Positions 16,396 to 23,849 of a stretch of DNA of 64,000 bases are shown piece by piece. Both the position numbers and the translations under genes were made by a program. Under the pieces are notes generated by a model. It ran no database searches, was not told the DNA's origin, and worked only from the letters and a program-made list of their open reading frames with translations. Source of the stretch: Bacillota bacterium (GTDB lineage: Bacteria > Bacillota > Clostridia > Saccharofermentanales > Fastidiosipilaceae); contig JAEWGG010000010.1 of NCBI GenBank assembly GCA_023388435.1, positions 62,001 to 126,000 on the forward strand, given 5' to 3'. Each line of letters opens with the position of its first letter. The stretch's first letter is position 1.

Positions 16396-18018
16396 CTAGC
16401 GCATGCCGATATCCAGCAGGCGTATCCCCTTGTTGCGTTCCAGAACCCAAGCCATGGCCCATTCAGACTCGAAGAGCAGGAGCATGGCCCCCTCCTGGTC
16501 TTCGACAAGTAAGGTGGTGGAGGTCATGCTCAACTTGGCGGCTTCCTCCGCTGAATAGAGGAGCAGGCCGTCCTTTTCAATCCAGCGGGCGTAACGGTAA
16601 TTCAGGCGGGTTTCCAGCAGCTCCACCTTATATTCCGACCGCAGTCTATAGGCCAGGACATCAAACTGCAAGCTGCCAACCACGCCGGCGATATAGGTCT
16701 CCGTACCGATGTCCGGCTGTTTGTAGAGCTGGACGGCGCCTTCCTGAGAGAGCTGCTGCATCCCCTGTAAAAACTGCTTGCGTCGCATGGAGTCCTTGGG
16801 CTGGATGCGGGCGAAGTTCTCGGCGGGGAAGACCGGAATATCGGCGAAGCGGATTTTCTCATCCTTGCTGCAGATGCTGTCACCGATTCGGAAAATTCCT
16901 GGATCGAAGACCCCGATGATATCTCCTGCGTAGGCCTCGTCGACCAGCTTGTGGCTCTGGGCAAGGAATTGCTGAGGCGGGGCCAGGCGCACCGTGCGGC
17001 CCTCCCGCATGTGCCGCACTTCCATGTTGCGCTCGTAGACGCCGGAGCAGATACGGATGAAGGCCAGGCGGTCGCGGTGCTCGGGGTTCATATTCGCCTG
17101 AATCTTAAAGACAAAGCCCGAGAAGAAGGGCTCGTCGGCCTGTATCAGACGGTCCTCGGCCTGGCGGGGGCTGGGCGGGGGCGCCATGGCCAGGAAGTGC
17201 TCCAGGAAGTGAGCCATGCCGAAGTTGTTGATCGCTGAGCCAAAAAAGACCGGCGTCAGCTGGCCCTGGCGAATGCGCTCCTCGGAAAAGTCTTCGCCGG
17301 CCACATCGAGGAGCTCAATCTCCTCATTTAAGGTCTCCAGATAGTGCTCTTCAAGGCCCAGGTCCCGGGCCTCATCAAGGCTGCATGTCCGCCCCAGGAC
17401 CTGTTTTTGTCCGTGCTGGGAACTGCTGGAATCGTAGAGTTCGATCTCGGCCTCCCGACGCTTGTAGACTCCTTTGAAGTCGCCGTGGATGCCGATTGGC
17501 CAGTTCATTGGATAGGACTGGATTCCCAGGACTTTTTCCAGCTCGTCGATCAGATCGAAGGGGGGGATGGCCGCGCGGTCCATCTTATTGATGAAGGTAA
17601 AAATGGGGATCTGCCGCAGACGGCAGACTTGAAAGAGTTTGATGGTCTGGGGCTCGACGCCCTTGGCGGCATCGATGAGCATGACGGCCGCATCGGCCGC
17701 ACAGAGTGTGCGGTAGGTATCCTCGGAGAAGTCCTGGTGCCCAGGCGTATCCAGGATGTTGACGCAGAAGCCCTCGTATTCAAACTGCATGACAGATGAG
17801 GTGACCGAGATGCCGCGTTTTTGCTCAATTTCCATCCAGTCCGATGTGGCGTGGCGCTGGGCCTTGCGGGCCTTAACTGAGCCGGCCAGGTGGATGGCGC
17901 CTCCGTAGAGAAGGAGTTTCTCAGTCATGGTCGTCTTACCGGCGTCGGGGTGGGAGATGATGGCGAAGCTGCGCCTGCGCGCAATTTCCTGACGCATTCT
18001 ATCCGTGTCTATGGGCAT
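16396..18018 (-). CDS. prfC: Peptide chain release factor 3
   Basis: RF3 is a GTPase that removes RF1/RF2 from the ribosome after termination. The 540 residues show the translational-GTPase motifs SHPDAGKTTMTEKL (P-loop), DTPGHQDFSEDTYR (G3), NKMDR (G4), the RF3-specific GSVKARKAQRHATSDWMEIE switch I, and the C-terminal domain with FPAENFARIQPKDSMRRKQF and VVGSLQFDVLAYRL. Length is normal (about 525-540). ATG 18018 has AGGAGGCC on its own strand at 18028-18021. An extended -10 promoter and a hairpin lie in the 186-bp region shared with the divergent yebC. Single-gene unit ending in a terminator at 16301-16350. Confidence 0.96.
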   Translation of the reverse strand: MPIDTDRMRQEIARRRSFAIISHPDAGKTTMTEKLLLYGGAIHLAGSVKARKAQRHATSDWMEIEQKRGISVTSSVMQFEYEGFCVNILDTPGHQDFSEDTYRTLCAADAAVMLIDAAKGVEPQTIKLFQVCRLRQIPIFTFINKMDRAAIPPFDLIDELEKVLGIQSYPMNWPIGIHGDFKGVYKRREAEIELYDSSSSQHGQKQVLGRTCSLDEARDLGLEEHYLETLNEEIELLDVAGEDFSEERIRQGQLTPVFFGSAINNFGMAHFLEHFLAMAPPPSPRQAEDRLIQADEPFFSGFVFKIQANMNPEHRDRLAFIRICSGVYERNMEVRHMREGRTVRLAPPQQFLAQSHKLVDEAYAGDIIGVFDPGIFRIGDSICSKDEKIRFADIPVFPAENFARIQPKDSMRRKQFLQGMQQLSQEGAVQLYKQPDIGTETYIAGVVGSLQFDVLAYRLRSEYKVELLETRLNYRYARWIEKDGLLLYSAEEAAKLSMTSTTLLVEDQEGAMLLLFESEWAMAWVLERNKGIRLLDIGMR

Positions 18019-18050
18019 GTGGCCTCCTCATTCTGACTTGTGCTAGGGGC

Positions 18051-18074
18051 GGTTTCAGGAGCCCTCCTGAAACC
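18051..18074 (-). promoter_or_regulatory. Perfect hairpin in the prfC 5' leader
   Basis: A 10-bp perfect inverted repeat, GGTTTCAGGA and TCCTGAAACC, around a 4-base loop (GCCC on +). With transcription of prfC starting near 18085 it would fold in the leader RNA about 23 bases before the ribosome site. There is no T run, so it is not a standard terminator. It could equally be a protein-binding dyad. Confidence 0.6.
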
Positions 18075-18091
18075 GAAAGAAACAGTGAATT

Positions 18092-18100
18092 ATTATAGCA
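18092..18100 (-). promoter_or_regulatory. Extended -10 promoter of prfC
   Basis: TGCTATAAT on the minus strand: a perfect TATAAT with the TGn extension, 74 bp upstream of the prfC ATG. No good -35 box, which extended -10 promoters can lack. Confidence 0.65.
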
Positions 18101-18142
18101 GAGAACGGCGTCCTAGCGCGGTGTCCAGGAGCTCTGTCCCCT

Positions 18143-18171
18143 GTGAGAGAAGGCCCTGTATGTGGTAAAAT
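18143..18171 (+). promoter_or_regulatory. Promoter of yebC
   Basis: GTGAGA, 17 bp, TAAAAT, with a TGG extension before the -10. It ends 33 bp upstream of the yebC ATG and points away from the prfC promoter. Confidence 0.5.
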
Positions 18172-18204
18172 ACCAAAATATTAATTTAAGGAAAGAGGGG
18201 CCCT

Positions 18205-18927
18205 ATGTCAGGTCATTCTAAGTGGAATAATATCAAGCGCAAGAAGGGTGCGGCGGACGCGGCCCGCGGCAAGATTTTTACCAAAATTGGACGCGAAATA
18301 CAGGTCGCCGTCAAGGCCGGGGGGCCGGATCCCGAGAGCAACAGCAAGCTGAAGGACATCATCGCCAAGGCCAAGGCCAATAATATGCCCAGCGACAATA
18401 TTCAGCGCAGCATCAAGAAGGCCTCGGGCGGCGAGAGTACGGAGAACTACGAGGAGATCGTCTATGAGGGCTATGGTCCCTCTGGTGTGGCGGTGATGGT
18501 CCGCGCCCTTACGGACAATCGTAACCGCACTGCTGCTGAGGTGCGGCATCAGTTTGACCGCAGTGGCGGCAATATGGGACAGACCGGGAGCGTGTCCTAC
18601 CTCTTTAGTTCCCGGGGCCGCCTCATCATCGACCGTGAGGAATTCGAGGATGAGGAGGCTGTCATGATGGACGCCCTCGACGCCGGAGCCGACGACTTTA
18701 CGGCGGAGGAAGAAATCTATGAGATCTTGACCGATCCAGCGGATTACAGCGCCGTGCGCGAAGCTCTGGAGGCCAAGGGCTACAGCTTCATGGAAGCGGC
18801 CGTCGAGCCTGTGCCGAGCACCTGGGTCCAGCTGGATGAGGAGAAGGTGGCCAGCATGGAAAAGCTGATCGATGGCCTTGAGGATCTGGACGACGTGCAG
18901 GAGGTCTTCCACAATTGGGAGGCCTGA
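18205..18927 (+). CDS. YebC/PmpR family protein
   Basis: A conserved 240-residue protein with the standard N-terminus MSGHSKWNNIKRKKGAADAARGK... (family hallmark within the first 25 residues) and the acidic groove regions EEIVYEGYGPSGVAVMVRALTDNRNRTAAEVRH and GSVSYLF. Members have been described both as DNA-binding regulators (PmpR) and, for some, as translation factors that relieve ribosome stalling at difficult motifs; which applies here cannot be told from sequence. GGAAAGAGG precedes the ATG. In many bacteria it sits by ruvC; here the downstream neighbour is a P-loop/Asp23 fusion 29 bp away, probably on the same transcript. Confidence 0.93.
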   Translation: MSGHSKWNNIKRKKGAADAARGKIFTKIGREIQVAVKAGGPDPESNSKLKDIIAKAKANNMPSDNIQRSIKKASGGESTENYEEIVYEGYGPSGVAVMVRALTDNRNRTAAEVRHQFDRSGGNMGQTGSVSYLFSSRGRLIIDREEFEDEEAVMMDALDAGADDFTAEEEIYEILTDPADYSAVREALEAKGYSFMEAAVEPVPSTWVQLDEEKVASMEKLIDGLEDLDDVQEVFHNWEA

Positions 18928-18956
18928 GCAGCCTGATGAAGTGAGGTGCGGAGCGG

Positions 18957-20069
18957 GTGGCCTGGTTTGGCTGGAAGACGAAGCGCGGCAGGCAGCGGAC
19001 GGCGGGGGGAGAGCCGTCCGCTGCCGCCAGTCCCCAGGATCCGTTGAATGCCCTGAAACATGTACAGAAGCGCATTCAGGAGGCCTATGAGGAGAATATC
19101 GGGCGGCGCAGCCTGGAGAACACGGGCCGCCTCCGCCTGCTCGGCCGCAGTGGCGGCCAGGAGAGTCAGCAGGAGTCCGAGGAACGGCAACGTGAGATCC
19201 TGAGCCAGATTGCTGTCCTGGCCTTTGTCGGCCCCTCCGGAACAGGGAAGAGCACCCGCGCGCTCTCCCTGGCTGCCAAGCATCAGATCGCCTATATCAT
19301 TGACGATGGACTGTTGATCCACGGCTCGCGCATCCTCGCCGGGACTTCGGCCAAACGCGCTCCGACAAAGCTGGAGTCGGTGCGCCAGGCCCTCTTCTCA
19401 GACCCTCAGCGGGCCAGGAGCATGCGACGCGTCCTGGCTGAGCAGCAGCCAGCCACGCTCATGATCCTCGGTACCTCCGACAATATGTTGGAAAAAATAT
19501 GTAAGGCCCTGCATCTCAATCCCCCTTCGATGCTGATCCGCATTGAGGATGTGACCACGGAGGAGGAGCGCCATCAGGCTCGCAAGAATCGCTTGACGGA
19601 GGGCCAGCACACCATACCGGTGCCCAGCATGGAGATCAAGCACGAATTCTCGGGCTATTTCTCAGAACCCATCAGCCGCCTGCGATCCCGCCTGGACCGG
19701 GAGCGCCAGGCAGGGGGGCCTGGGACAGAGCGCACGGTGGTGCGGCCGACCTTTTCCATCCTGGGTTCCTATTCGATTTCTGACGAGGCTCTGAGACACA
19801 TGTTGGAACTCCTGCTGGGAGAGATTCCTGGGGTGGCCGCCCTTGAGAACTGTCGCATCACGAAGGAAGTCTACGGGGTCAGCCTGGATCTGGAACTGGC
19901 CCTCTACTTCGGCTACAGTGCCCAGAGCCTCCTGGCCGAAGTCCAGGCGCGTGTGGCGAGCAGTGTGGAGCGATACACAGCAATCAATATTCTGGCGGTC
20001 AATGTGCGGGCCACAGCGGTATGGTCTGAGCGTGAGAGGAGGGAGGAGCGAAGATGCGAGAGCCTATAG
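18957..20069 (+). CDS. P-loop ATPase/kinase fused to an Asp23/Gls24-like C-terminal domain
   Basis: 370 residues. Residues 1-85 are charged and probably helical. Walker A VGPSGTGKST at about 91-100 is followed by AYIIDDGLLIHGSRILAGTSAK, which looks like a nucleoside- or small-molecule-kinase core, and by LMILGTSDNMLEKI. The C-terminal 90 residues (from about ALENCRI, through VSLDLELALYFGYSAQSLLAEVQARV, to TAINILAVNV) match the pattern of Asp23/Gls24 (DUF322) domains, small envelope-associated proteins. The fusion is unusual and its function unknown. Start GTG 18957 after GAGGTGCGGAG. The end overlaps the next gene by 16 bp, so translation is probably coupled. The domain assignment at the C-terminus is from pattern memory and needs a profile search. 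Confidence 0.65.
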   Translation: MAWFGWKTKRGRQRTAGGEPSAAASPQDPLNALKHVQKRIQEAYEENIGRRSLENTGRLRLLGRSGGQESQQESEERQREILSQIAVLAFVGPSGTGKSTRALSLAAKHQIAYIIDDGLLIHGSRILAGTSAKRAPTKLESVRQALFSDPQRARSMRRVLAEQQPATLMILGTSDNMLEKICKALHLNPPSMLIRIEDVTTEEERHQARKNRLTEGQHTIPVPSMEIKHEFSGYFSEPISRLRSRLDRERQAGGPGTERTVVRPTFSILGSYSISDEALRHMLELLLGEIPGVAALENCRITKEVYGVSLDLELALYFGYSAQSLLAEVQARVASSVERYTAINILAVNVRATAVWSERERREERRCESL

Positions 20070-20461
20070 CAGTCGATCAGATTCGCAGCTTCGAAGCGGA
20101 GCTGAACTACAGTCGACGGGGTGTACTGACGCTCTACTGTGATCTCGAGCGCCGCCTCCTGCGCTGGAAGGAGAGCAACCACTGGAATCGGAATTTTACC
20201 CGGTCCATCAACCTTATGGAGCGCCAGGCCATACGGGACTTCCTCGCGGGCTGTCATTTTGAGTACTGGCCTCAGGAGAGCCCAAGTTTCGAGCAGGGGC
20301 GGGACTTTCGTCTGCGCTGGGAACTGAGTCTTCTGTGGCTGGGGCCGGCGGGGGAGGAACGCCTGAGTTTCAGTGGCCTGAACGAACTTCCAGATTATTT
20401 TTTGCAGTTTGCCGAAGGGCTTTCCGTTTTTTGTCGCCGGCCTTTTGCCCTCGCGGACTGA
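20054..20461 (+). CDS. Uncharacterised 135-residue protein
   Basis: Not recognised. Soluble, Trp- and Arg-rich, with RRGVLTLYCDLERRLLRWKESNHWNR near the start; no signal peptide or membrane helix. It overlaps the P-loop/Asp23 gene by 16 bp and uses GGAGGGAGGAG inside that gene as ribosome site, so the two are expressed together and may act together. It ends at TGA 20459-20461; a new promoter follows immediately. Confidence 0.65.
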   Translation: MREPIAVDQIRSFEAELNYSRRGVLTLYCDLERRLLRWKESNHWNRNFTRSINLMERQAIRDFLAGCHFEYWPQESPSFEQGRDFRLRWELSLLWLGPAGEERLSFSGLNELPDYFLQFAEGLSVFCRRPFALAD

Positions 20462-20481
20462 GTTTTTCTCAGGGCGTCCTG

Positions 20482-20490
20482 TGCTACAAT
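20482..20490 (+). promoter_or_regulatory. Extended -10 promoter before the small Smr-like gene
   Basis: TGCTACAAT, an extended -10 box, 46 bp before ATG 20537 and just after the preceding stop. No clear -35 box. Confidence 0.5.
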
Positions 20491-20536
20491 AAAAAGGGCG
20501 TGCCAGAGTGGCCAGGCCCCGAAATGGGGGTTAATC

Positions 20537-20872
20537 ATGGCCGTGTGTATCATTGATTTGCGCCGGGATTTTGACGATCAGGAACAACTTCTGAAGCAGT
20601 TGCAGCGCGAGCTGAAGGTGGCGGGGAAGTTGCACATGAAGGCGGTAAAAATTTTACATGCCCCAGGGGCTCGGGCAGCCCAGGATCGCCACTGCTGCCG
20701 GCAGTATCTCTATGAGGCCCTGCGCAGTGGGGAGATCCGCGCCTTTTGTCCAGGAGAGTGCTTCGGACCCTTTGAAGCCCAGGGTAAGCATATCGCCTAT
20801 ATGTATCCAGAACTGAAGCGAGACCGGGATTGGAGCAAGTACTCACGCCTCTGCAGCCTGGTACTGGTCTAG
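20537..20872 (+). CDS. Small protein with a divergent Smr-like fold (uncertain)
   Basis: 111 residues. The layout IDLRRDF... (helix) ...AVKILHAPGARAA...LRSGEIRAFCPGE parallels small Smr-domain proteins (DLHG..., helix, V.iiHG.G....., V..F..). The two signature positions are altered: DLH is DLR and HGxG is HAPG, so nuclease activity of the Smr type would be doubtful. Cys is unusually frequent (six). The start is ATG 20537; the upstream GGGG tract is a poor ribosome site, so the start is less certain. Alternatively an unrelated alpha/beta protein. Confidence 0.45.
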   Translation: MAVCIIDLRRDFDDQEQLLKQLQRELKVAGKLHMKAVKILHAPGARAAQDRHCCRQYLYEALRSGEIRAFCPGECFGPFEAQGKHIAYMYPELKRDRDWSKYSRLCSLVLV

Positions 20873-20930
20873 TTTGCCAGGAGGGGGCCTGAGGCCCCAG
20901 CTTGAAAATATTTTAAGGAGGACTGCGGTC

Positions 20931-21563
20931 ATGAGCAAGGCTCTGCAGCCTGGCCCAGAGGAGATTTTCGCGGCTTTTACTGCCCGCTGTCAGGCCTGCA
21001 GGGCCTGTGACCTGGCCGAGACACGCCGCAATGTCGTCGTGTACCGGGGGGCTATCCAGGCCCCCCTGGTCATTCTGGGAGAGGGGCCTGGAGCGGATGA
21101 GGATGCGACAGGACTGCCCTTTGTCGGCCGCAGCGGGAAGTTGCTCAATTACCTGCTCCTGGCCAACGGCTTTCAGGAAGAGGACTACCACATCGCGAAT
21201 ATAGTCAAGTGTCGTCCGCCCCAGAATCGGCGGCCGCGGCCCGAGGAGGCCCAGGCCTGTCGCCGCCTCCTCGAGGAGCAGCTCAGCCTGGTCAGGGCCC
21301 GCTATCTCTTTTTGCTTGGTTCCAGCGCCTATCAGTATCTGACTGGAGAGAAGGGGAGTATCAGCCGTATGCGCGGCCAGTTTTTTAAGTACCAGTCCTA
21401 CCGGGCCCTGGCCAGCTTCCATCCCGCCTACATTCTGAGGGACAATCGCCAGCGCATACACCTCTGGAACGATATCTGCCAGCTGCGCAGGGCCATGGAG
21501 GAGGATGGGCTCCTCGCCCCGCTGAGCTTCCAGCCTGAGATGCCCCAGGGCTCCATGCGCTGA
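20931..21563 (+). CDS. Uracil-DNA glycosylase, family 4 (Fe-S type)
   Basis: Removes uracil from DNA as the first step of base-excision repair. Seen in 210 residues: N-terminal cysteines CQACRACDLAETR (20-26 region), active-site LGEGPGADEDATGLPFVGRSG, the second Cys pair around IVKCRPPQNRRPRPEEAQAC, and the C-terminal catalytic SFHPAYILRD. These are the hallmarks of the [4Fe-4S] type-4/5 enzymes. AAGGAGGA at 20915-20922 fixes ATG 20931; the frame is open further upstream but into a GC-rich hairpin. A terminator follows 22 bp after the stop, so the unit runs from about 20,490. Confidence 0.92.
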   Translation: MSKALQPGPEEIFAAFTARCQACRACDLAETRRNVVVYRGAIQAPLVILGEGPGADEDATGLPFVGRSGKLLNYLLLANGFQEEDYHIANIVKCRPPQNRRPRPEEAQACRRLLEEQLSLVRARYLFLLGSSAYQYLTGEKGSISRMRGQFFKYQSYRALASFHPAYILRDNRQRIHLWNDICQLRRAMEEDGLLAPLSFQPEMPQGSMR

Positions 21564-21585
21564 GCCTTTTAGGTGAAATTAAGGT

Positions 21586-21627
21586 GGCCCGCCATCTCAG
21601 TCGAAGCTGGGAGGCGGGCCAATTTTT
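21586..21627 (+). terminator. Terminator after the uracil-DNA glycosylase gene
   Basis: GGCCCGCC (21586-21593) pairs with GGCGGGCC (21613-21620), followed by AATTTTTA. It closes the + strand unit just before the convergent ccdA. Confidence 0.85.
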
Positions 21628-21650
21628 ATGGATTTCATAGTAGCTGAAAG

Positions 21651-22328
21651 CTAATTAAAGAGGGCGAGGTAGCGCTCAAAGCTTCCGCTCAGCATCAGTA
21701 TGCCCAGGACGAGCAGGAGCAGGCCGCCGATGCGGCGCAGGCTGAGGCTGTGCTGCTGGAGGAAGCGGAGCTGCTTGCGCAGGCGTTCATAGAGCAGGGA
21801 GAGAAGGACGAAGGGTAGGCCCAGGCCGAGGGAGAAGGAGAGGAGTAAGCCCGCTGAAGCCCAGCTGTTTCCCGAACTCAGGGCGAGCGTTAGGGCCGAG
21901 GCGAGAAGGGGGCCGACACAGGGCGTCCAACTGATGGAAAAGCTCAGGCCCAGGACAAAGCTGCTGAGGTAGGTCCCCGTATTCTGTGGACCTTCTGTAG
22001 ACCTGCAGCCCAGGCGGCTGAGGACTCTGCCGAGGGGGTCCTGGCCGAGCAGATAGAAGCAGGCGATAAGGATCAGGAAGCCGGCTGCAATGTGGCGCAG
22101 GAGCCTGAGCTCATCGCGGAGGAGCTGACCCAGACTGGAGGCGGCCAGGCCAAGGCCGACAAACACGAGGCTGAAGCCGAGTACAAAACAGAGGCTGGAC
22201 AGGAGGCGCTGGGCTCTGCTCCTCAGGCGATCCCCCGCCATGTAGGCGAGGTAGACGGGGAGGAGGGGGAGGATGCAAGGGGACAAGAAAGCCAGAAGTC
22301 CCTCGAAGAAAAGTCCGATTGCAAACAT
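21651..22328 (-). CDS. ccdA: CcdA-type thiol-disulfide electron carrier (cytochrome c biogenesis family)
   Basis: A 225-residue integral-membrane protein with about six helices that carries reducing equivalents from cytoplasmic thioredoxin to extracytoplasmic thioredoxin-like partners. The two redox cysteines lie in FLSPCILPLLPVYLAYM (near residue 18) and SWTPCVGPLLASA, as in CcdA and the DsbD core. AAAGGA on the minus strand precedes ATG 22328. The TlpA-like protein at 25142 is the obvious partner. No cytochrome c genes are visible, so a general extracytoplasmic reduction role is more likely than heme ligation. It is downstream of the alpha-oxoamine synthase but separated from it by a terminator. 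Confidence 0.9.
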   Translation of the reverse strand: MFAIGLFFEGLLAFLSPCILPLLPVYLAYMAGDRLRSRAQRLLSSLCFVLGFSLVFVGLGLAASSLGQLLRDELRLLRHIAAGFLILIACFYLLGQDPLGRVLSRLGCRSTEGPQNTGTYLSSFVLGLSFSISWTPCVGPLLASALTLALSSGNSWASAGLLLSFSLGLGLPFVLLSLLYERLRKQLRFLQQHSLSLRRIGGLLLLVLGILMLSGSFERYLALFN

Positions 22329-22411
22329 GTTTTTTTCCTTTCAGAGCTGCCCGCGGGCTTCGCATGAAGCACAGAATTTATCGGCTACAGCCTGCCTGGA
22401 CTGTTTTCAGT

Positions 22412-22438
22412 AAAAGGGCCCCAGCTTCACAGGGGCCC
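22412..22438 (-). terminator. Terminator of the alpha-oxoamine synthase gene
   Basis: On the minus strand GGGCCCC (22438-22432) and GGGGCCC (22422-22416) form the stem, followed by TTTTA. It lies 6 bp after the synthase stop. Confidence 0.8.
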
Positions 22439-22443
22439 GAAAA

Positions 22444-23673
22444 TCAAAAGTTGATGTCAAACTGGCTGCGGTCCATGGCGTCGATCTCTGCAAAGCAGCG
22501 TTCGATAATCTGGGCGGCCAGCTCCAACTGCTCGTCGCTGTGCGTGGCCATGTAGCTGCTGCGCAGGAGGCAGGAGTCCTGGGGAACCACAGGTGGGAAG
22601 ACCGGATTGACGTAGATCCCGTTCTGCAGCAGGAGATTGGAGGTGAACATGGTCCGTCCTGCAGTGCCCGTCAGCAGGGGTAAGATGGGTACAAGCTCAT
22701 TGCCTGTCTCCCGCAGCTGCACATGTTCCATGGTCTTGAACTTGGCCTTCATCAGGCGCACGATCTCGTGCAGGCGCTCCACCCTCCAGGGTTCTTCCTT
22801 CAGAATTTGAAGGGACTTGTGGGCGGCGGCTACCTGCCCAGGGGGAATACTGGCACTGAAAATGAAGGGGCGGGAACAGTGTTTGATATAGCGGATTACA
22901 TCCCTGGGTCCAACGACGCAACCACCCAATGAGGCCAGGGTTTTGGAGAAGGTGTTCATGATGATATCCACCTCGTCCTCCAGACCGAAGTGGGAGGCCG
23001 TCCCGCGTCCCCCCTCACCGAGGACGCCCAGGGAGTGGGCGTCGTCGACCATGATCCTGGCTCCGTACTGCTTAGCCAGGCGGACGATCTCGGGCAGCTT
23101 ACAGATCTCGCCTTCCATACTGAAGACGCCGTCCGTTACGATGAGAATGCCCACATCCCCCTGTTGCTGGGCAAAGCGCAGTTTCTTCTCGAGGTCGTCC
23201 ATGTCGCTGTGGCGGTATTTGAGTACTTTTTTGGCAAAACTCAGGCGCGAGGCGTCGATGAGGCTGGCGTGATTCATACTGTCGGCGACAATGATGTCAC
23301 CCCGCCCAGCCAGGGCGGAGATGATGGCCAGGTTGGACTGAAAACCCGTGGAAAAAGTCAGACAGGCCTCCTTGTTCAGGAACTTGGCAAGGTCCTCTTC
23401 GAGGGCTTCATGGATGTCCAGATTACCGTTGAGAAAGCGGGAGCCGGAGCAGCCCGTGCCGTATTTCTCGATACCCTTAATAGCAGCCTCCTTGACTCGG
23501 GGGTCGGCTGTCAGGCCGAGATAATTGTTGGAGCCCAGCATATAGGTGTGGCGACCTTCAATTTCCACCTCGCAGTCCTGTCCGCTGGTCAGTTTGTGAA
23601 AGTAGGGGTAAATTCCCAAGTCGATAGCGGTGAGATCGCGGTCGTAGCTATAGCATTTTTCGAAAATATCCAT
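22444..23673 (-). CDS. PLP-dependent alpha-oxoamine synthase, serine palmitoyltransferase-like
   Basis: Enzymes of this family condense an amino acid with an acyl-CoA (KBL: glycine + acetyl-CoA; BioF: alanine + pimeloyl thioester; SPT: serine + palmitoyl-CoA). The 409 residues show YLGLTADPRV, KYGTGCSGSRFLNGNLDIH, the PLP Asp/His in VDDAHSLGVLGEGGRG, and the PLP lysine in NTFSKTLASLGG. The N-terminal IDLGIYPYFHKLTSGQD and C-terminal YVNPVFPPVVPQDSCLLR resemble bacterial serine palmitoyltransferases more than KBL or BioF, as far as I recall them. No biotin genes and no threonine dehydrogenase are nearby. The product could therefore be a sphingolipid-type base; this is inference. Confidence 0.8.
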   Translation of the reverse strand: MDIFEKCYSYDRDLTAIDLGIYPYFHKLTSGQDCEVEIEGRHTYMLGSNNYLGLTADPRVKEAAIKGIEKYGTGCSGSRFLNGNLDIHEALEEDLAKFLNKEACLTFSTGFQSNLAIISALAGRGDIIVADSMNHASLIDASRLSFAKKVLKYRHSDMDDLEKKLRFAQQQGDVGILIVTDGVFSMEGEICKLPEIVRLAKQYGARIMVDDAHSLGVLGEGGRGTASHFGLEDEVDIIMNTFSKTLASLGGCVVGPRDVIRYIKHCSRPFIFSASIPPGQVAAAHKSLQILKEEPWRVERLHEIVRLMKAKFKTMEHVQLRETGNELVPILPLLTGTAGRTMFTSNLLLQNGIYVNPVFPPVVPQDSCLLRSSYMATHSDEQLELAAQIIERCFAEIDAMDRSQFDINF

Positions 23674-23695
23674 AGGGCAGCCTCGTACATTCTTT

Positions 23696-23725
23696 TTAAT
23701 AGTTGAAACAACGATAATTTAGCAA
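23696..23725 (-). promoter_or_regulatory. Promoter of the alpha-oxoamine synthase gene
   Basis: TTGCTA, 18 bp, TATTAA on the minus strand, ending about 23 bp upstream of ATG 23673, in an A+T-rich patch. Confidence 0.5.
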
Positions 23726-23815
23726 ATAATTTAAGGCAGTGCAAGGCTCGGCGGGAAGTGGGTCATTGACGGCTCCGCAGTCGATTTTGCCTGGGCTGTG
23801 CTGCTGAACTTCCTC

Positions 23816-23824
23816 TGTTAAAAT
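23816..23824 (+). promoter_or_regulatory. Extended -10 promoter of the AlaX gene
   Basis: TGTTAAAAT, an extended -10 box. An in-frame ATG at 23823 lies within it, so transcription would start after that codon; this favours ATG 23850 as the true start. Confidence 0.5.
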
Positions 23825-23849
23825 GAGTCAAAGCAGAAATGAGGTTATC

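Noticed and set aside
20881..20900. Terminator before the uracil-DNA glycosylase gene
   Set aside because: GGGGCC/GGCCCC can pair but no T run follows directly.
22990..23706. 238-codon open frame on the + strand
   Set aside because: Antisense to the alpha-oxoamine synthase; its sequence mirrors that gene's third-position bias and shows no motifs.
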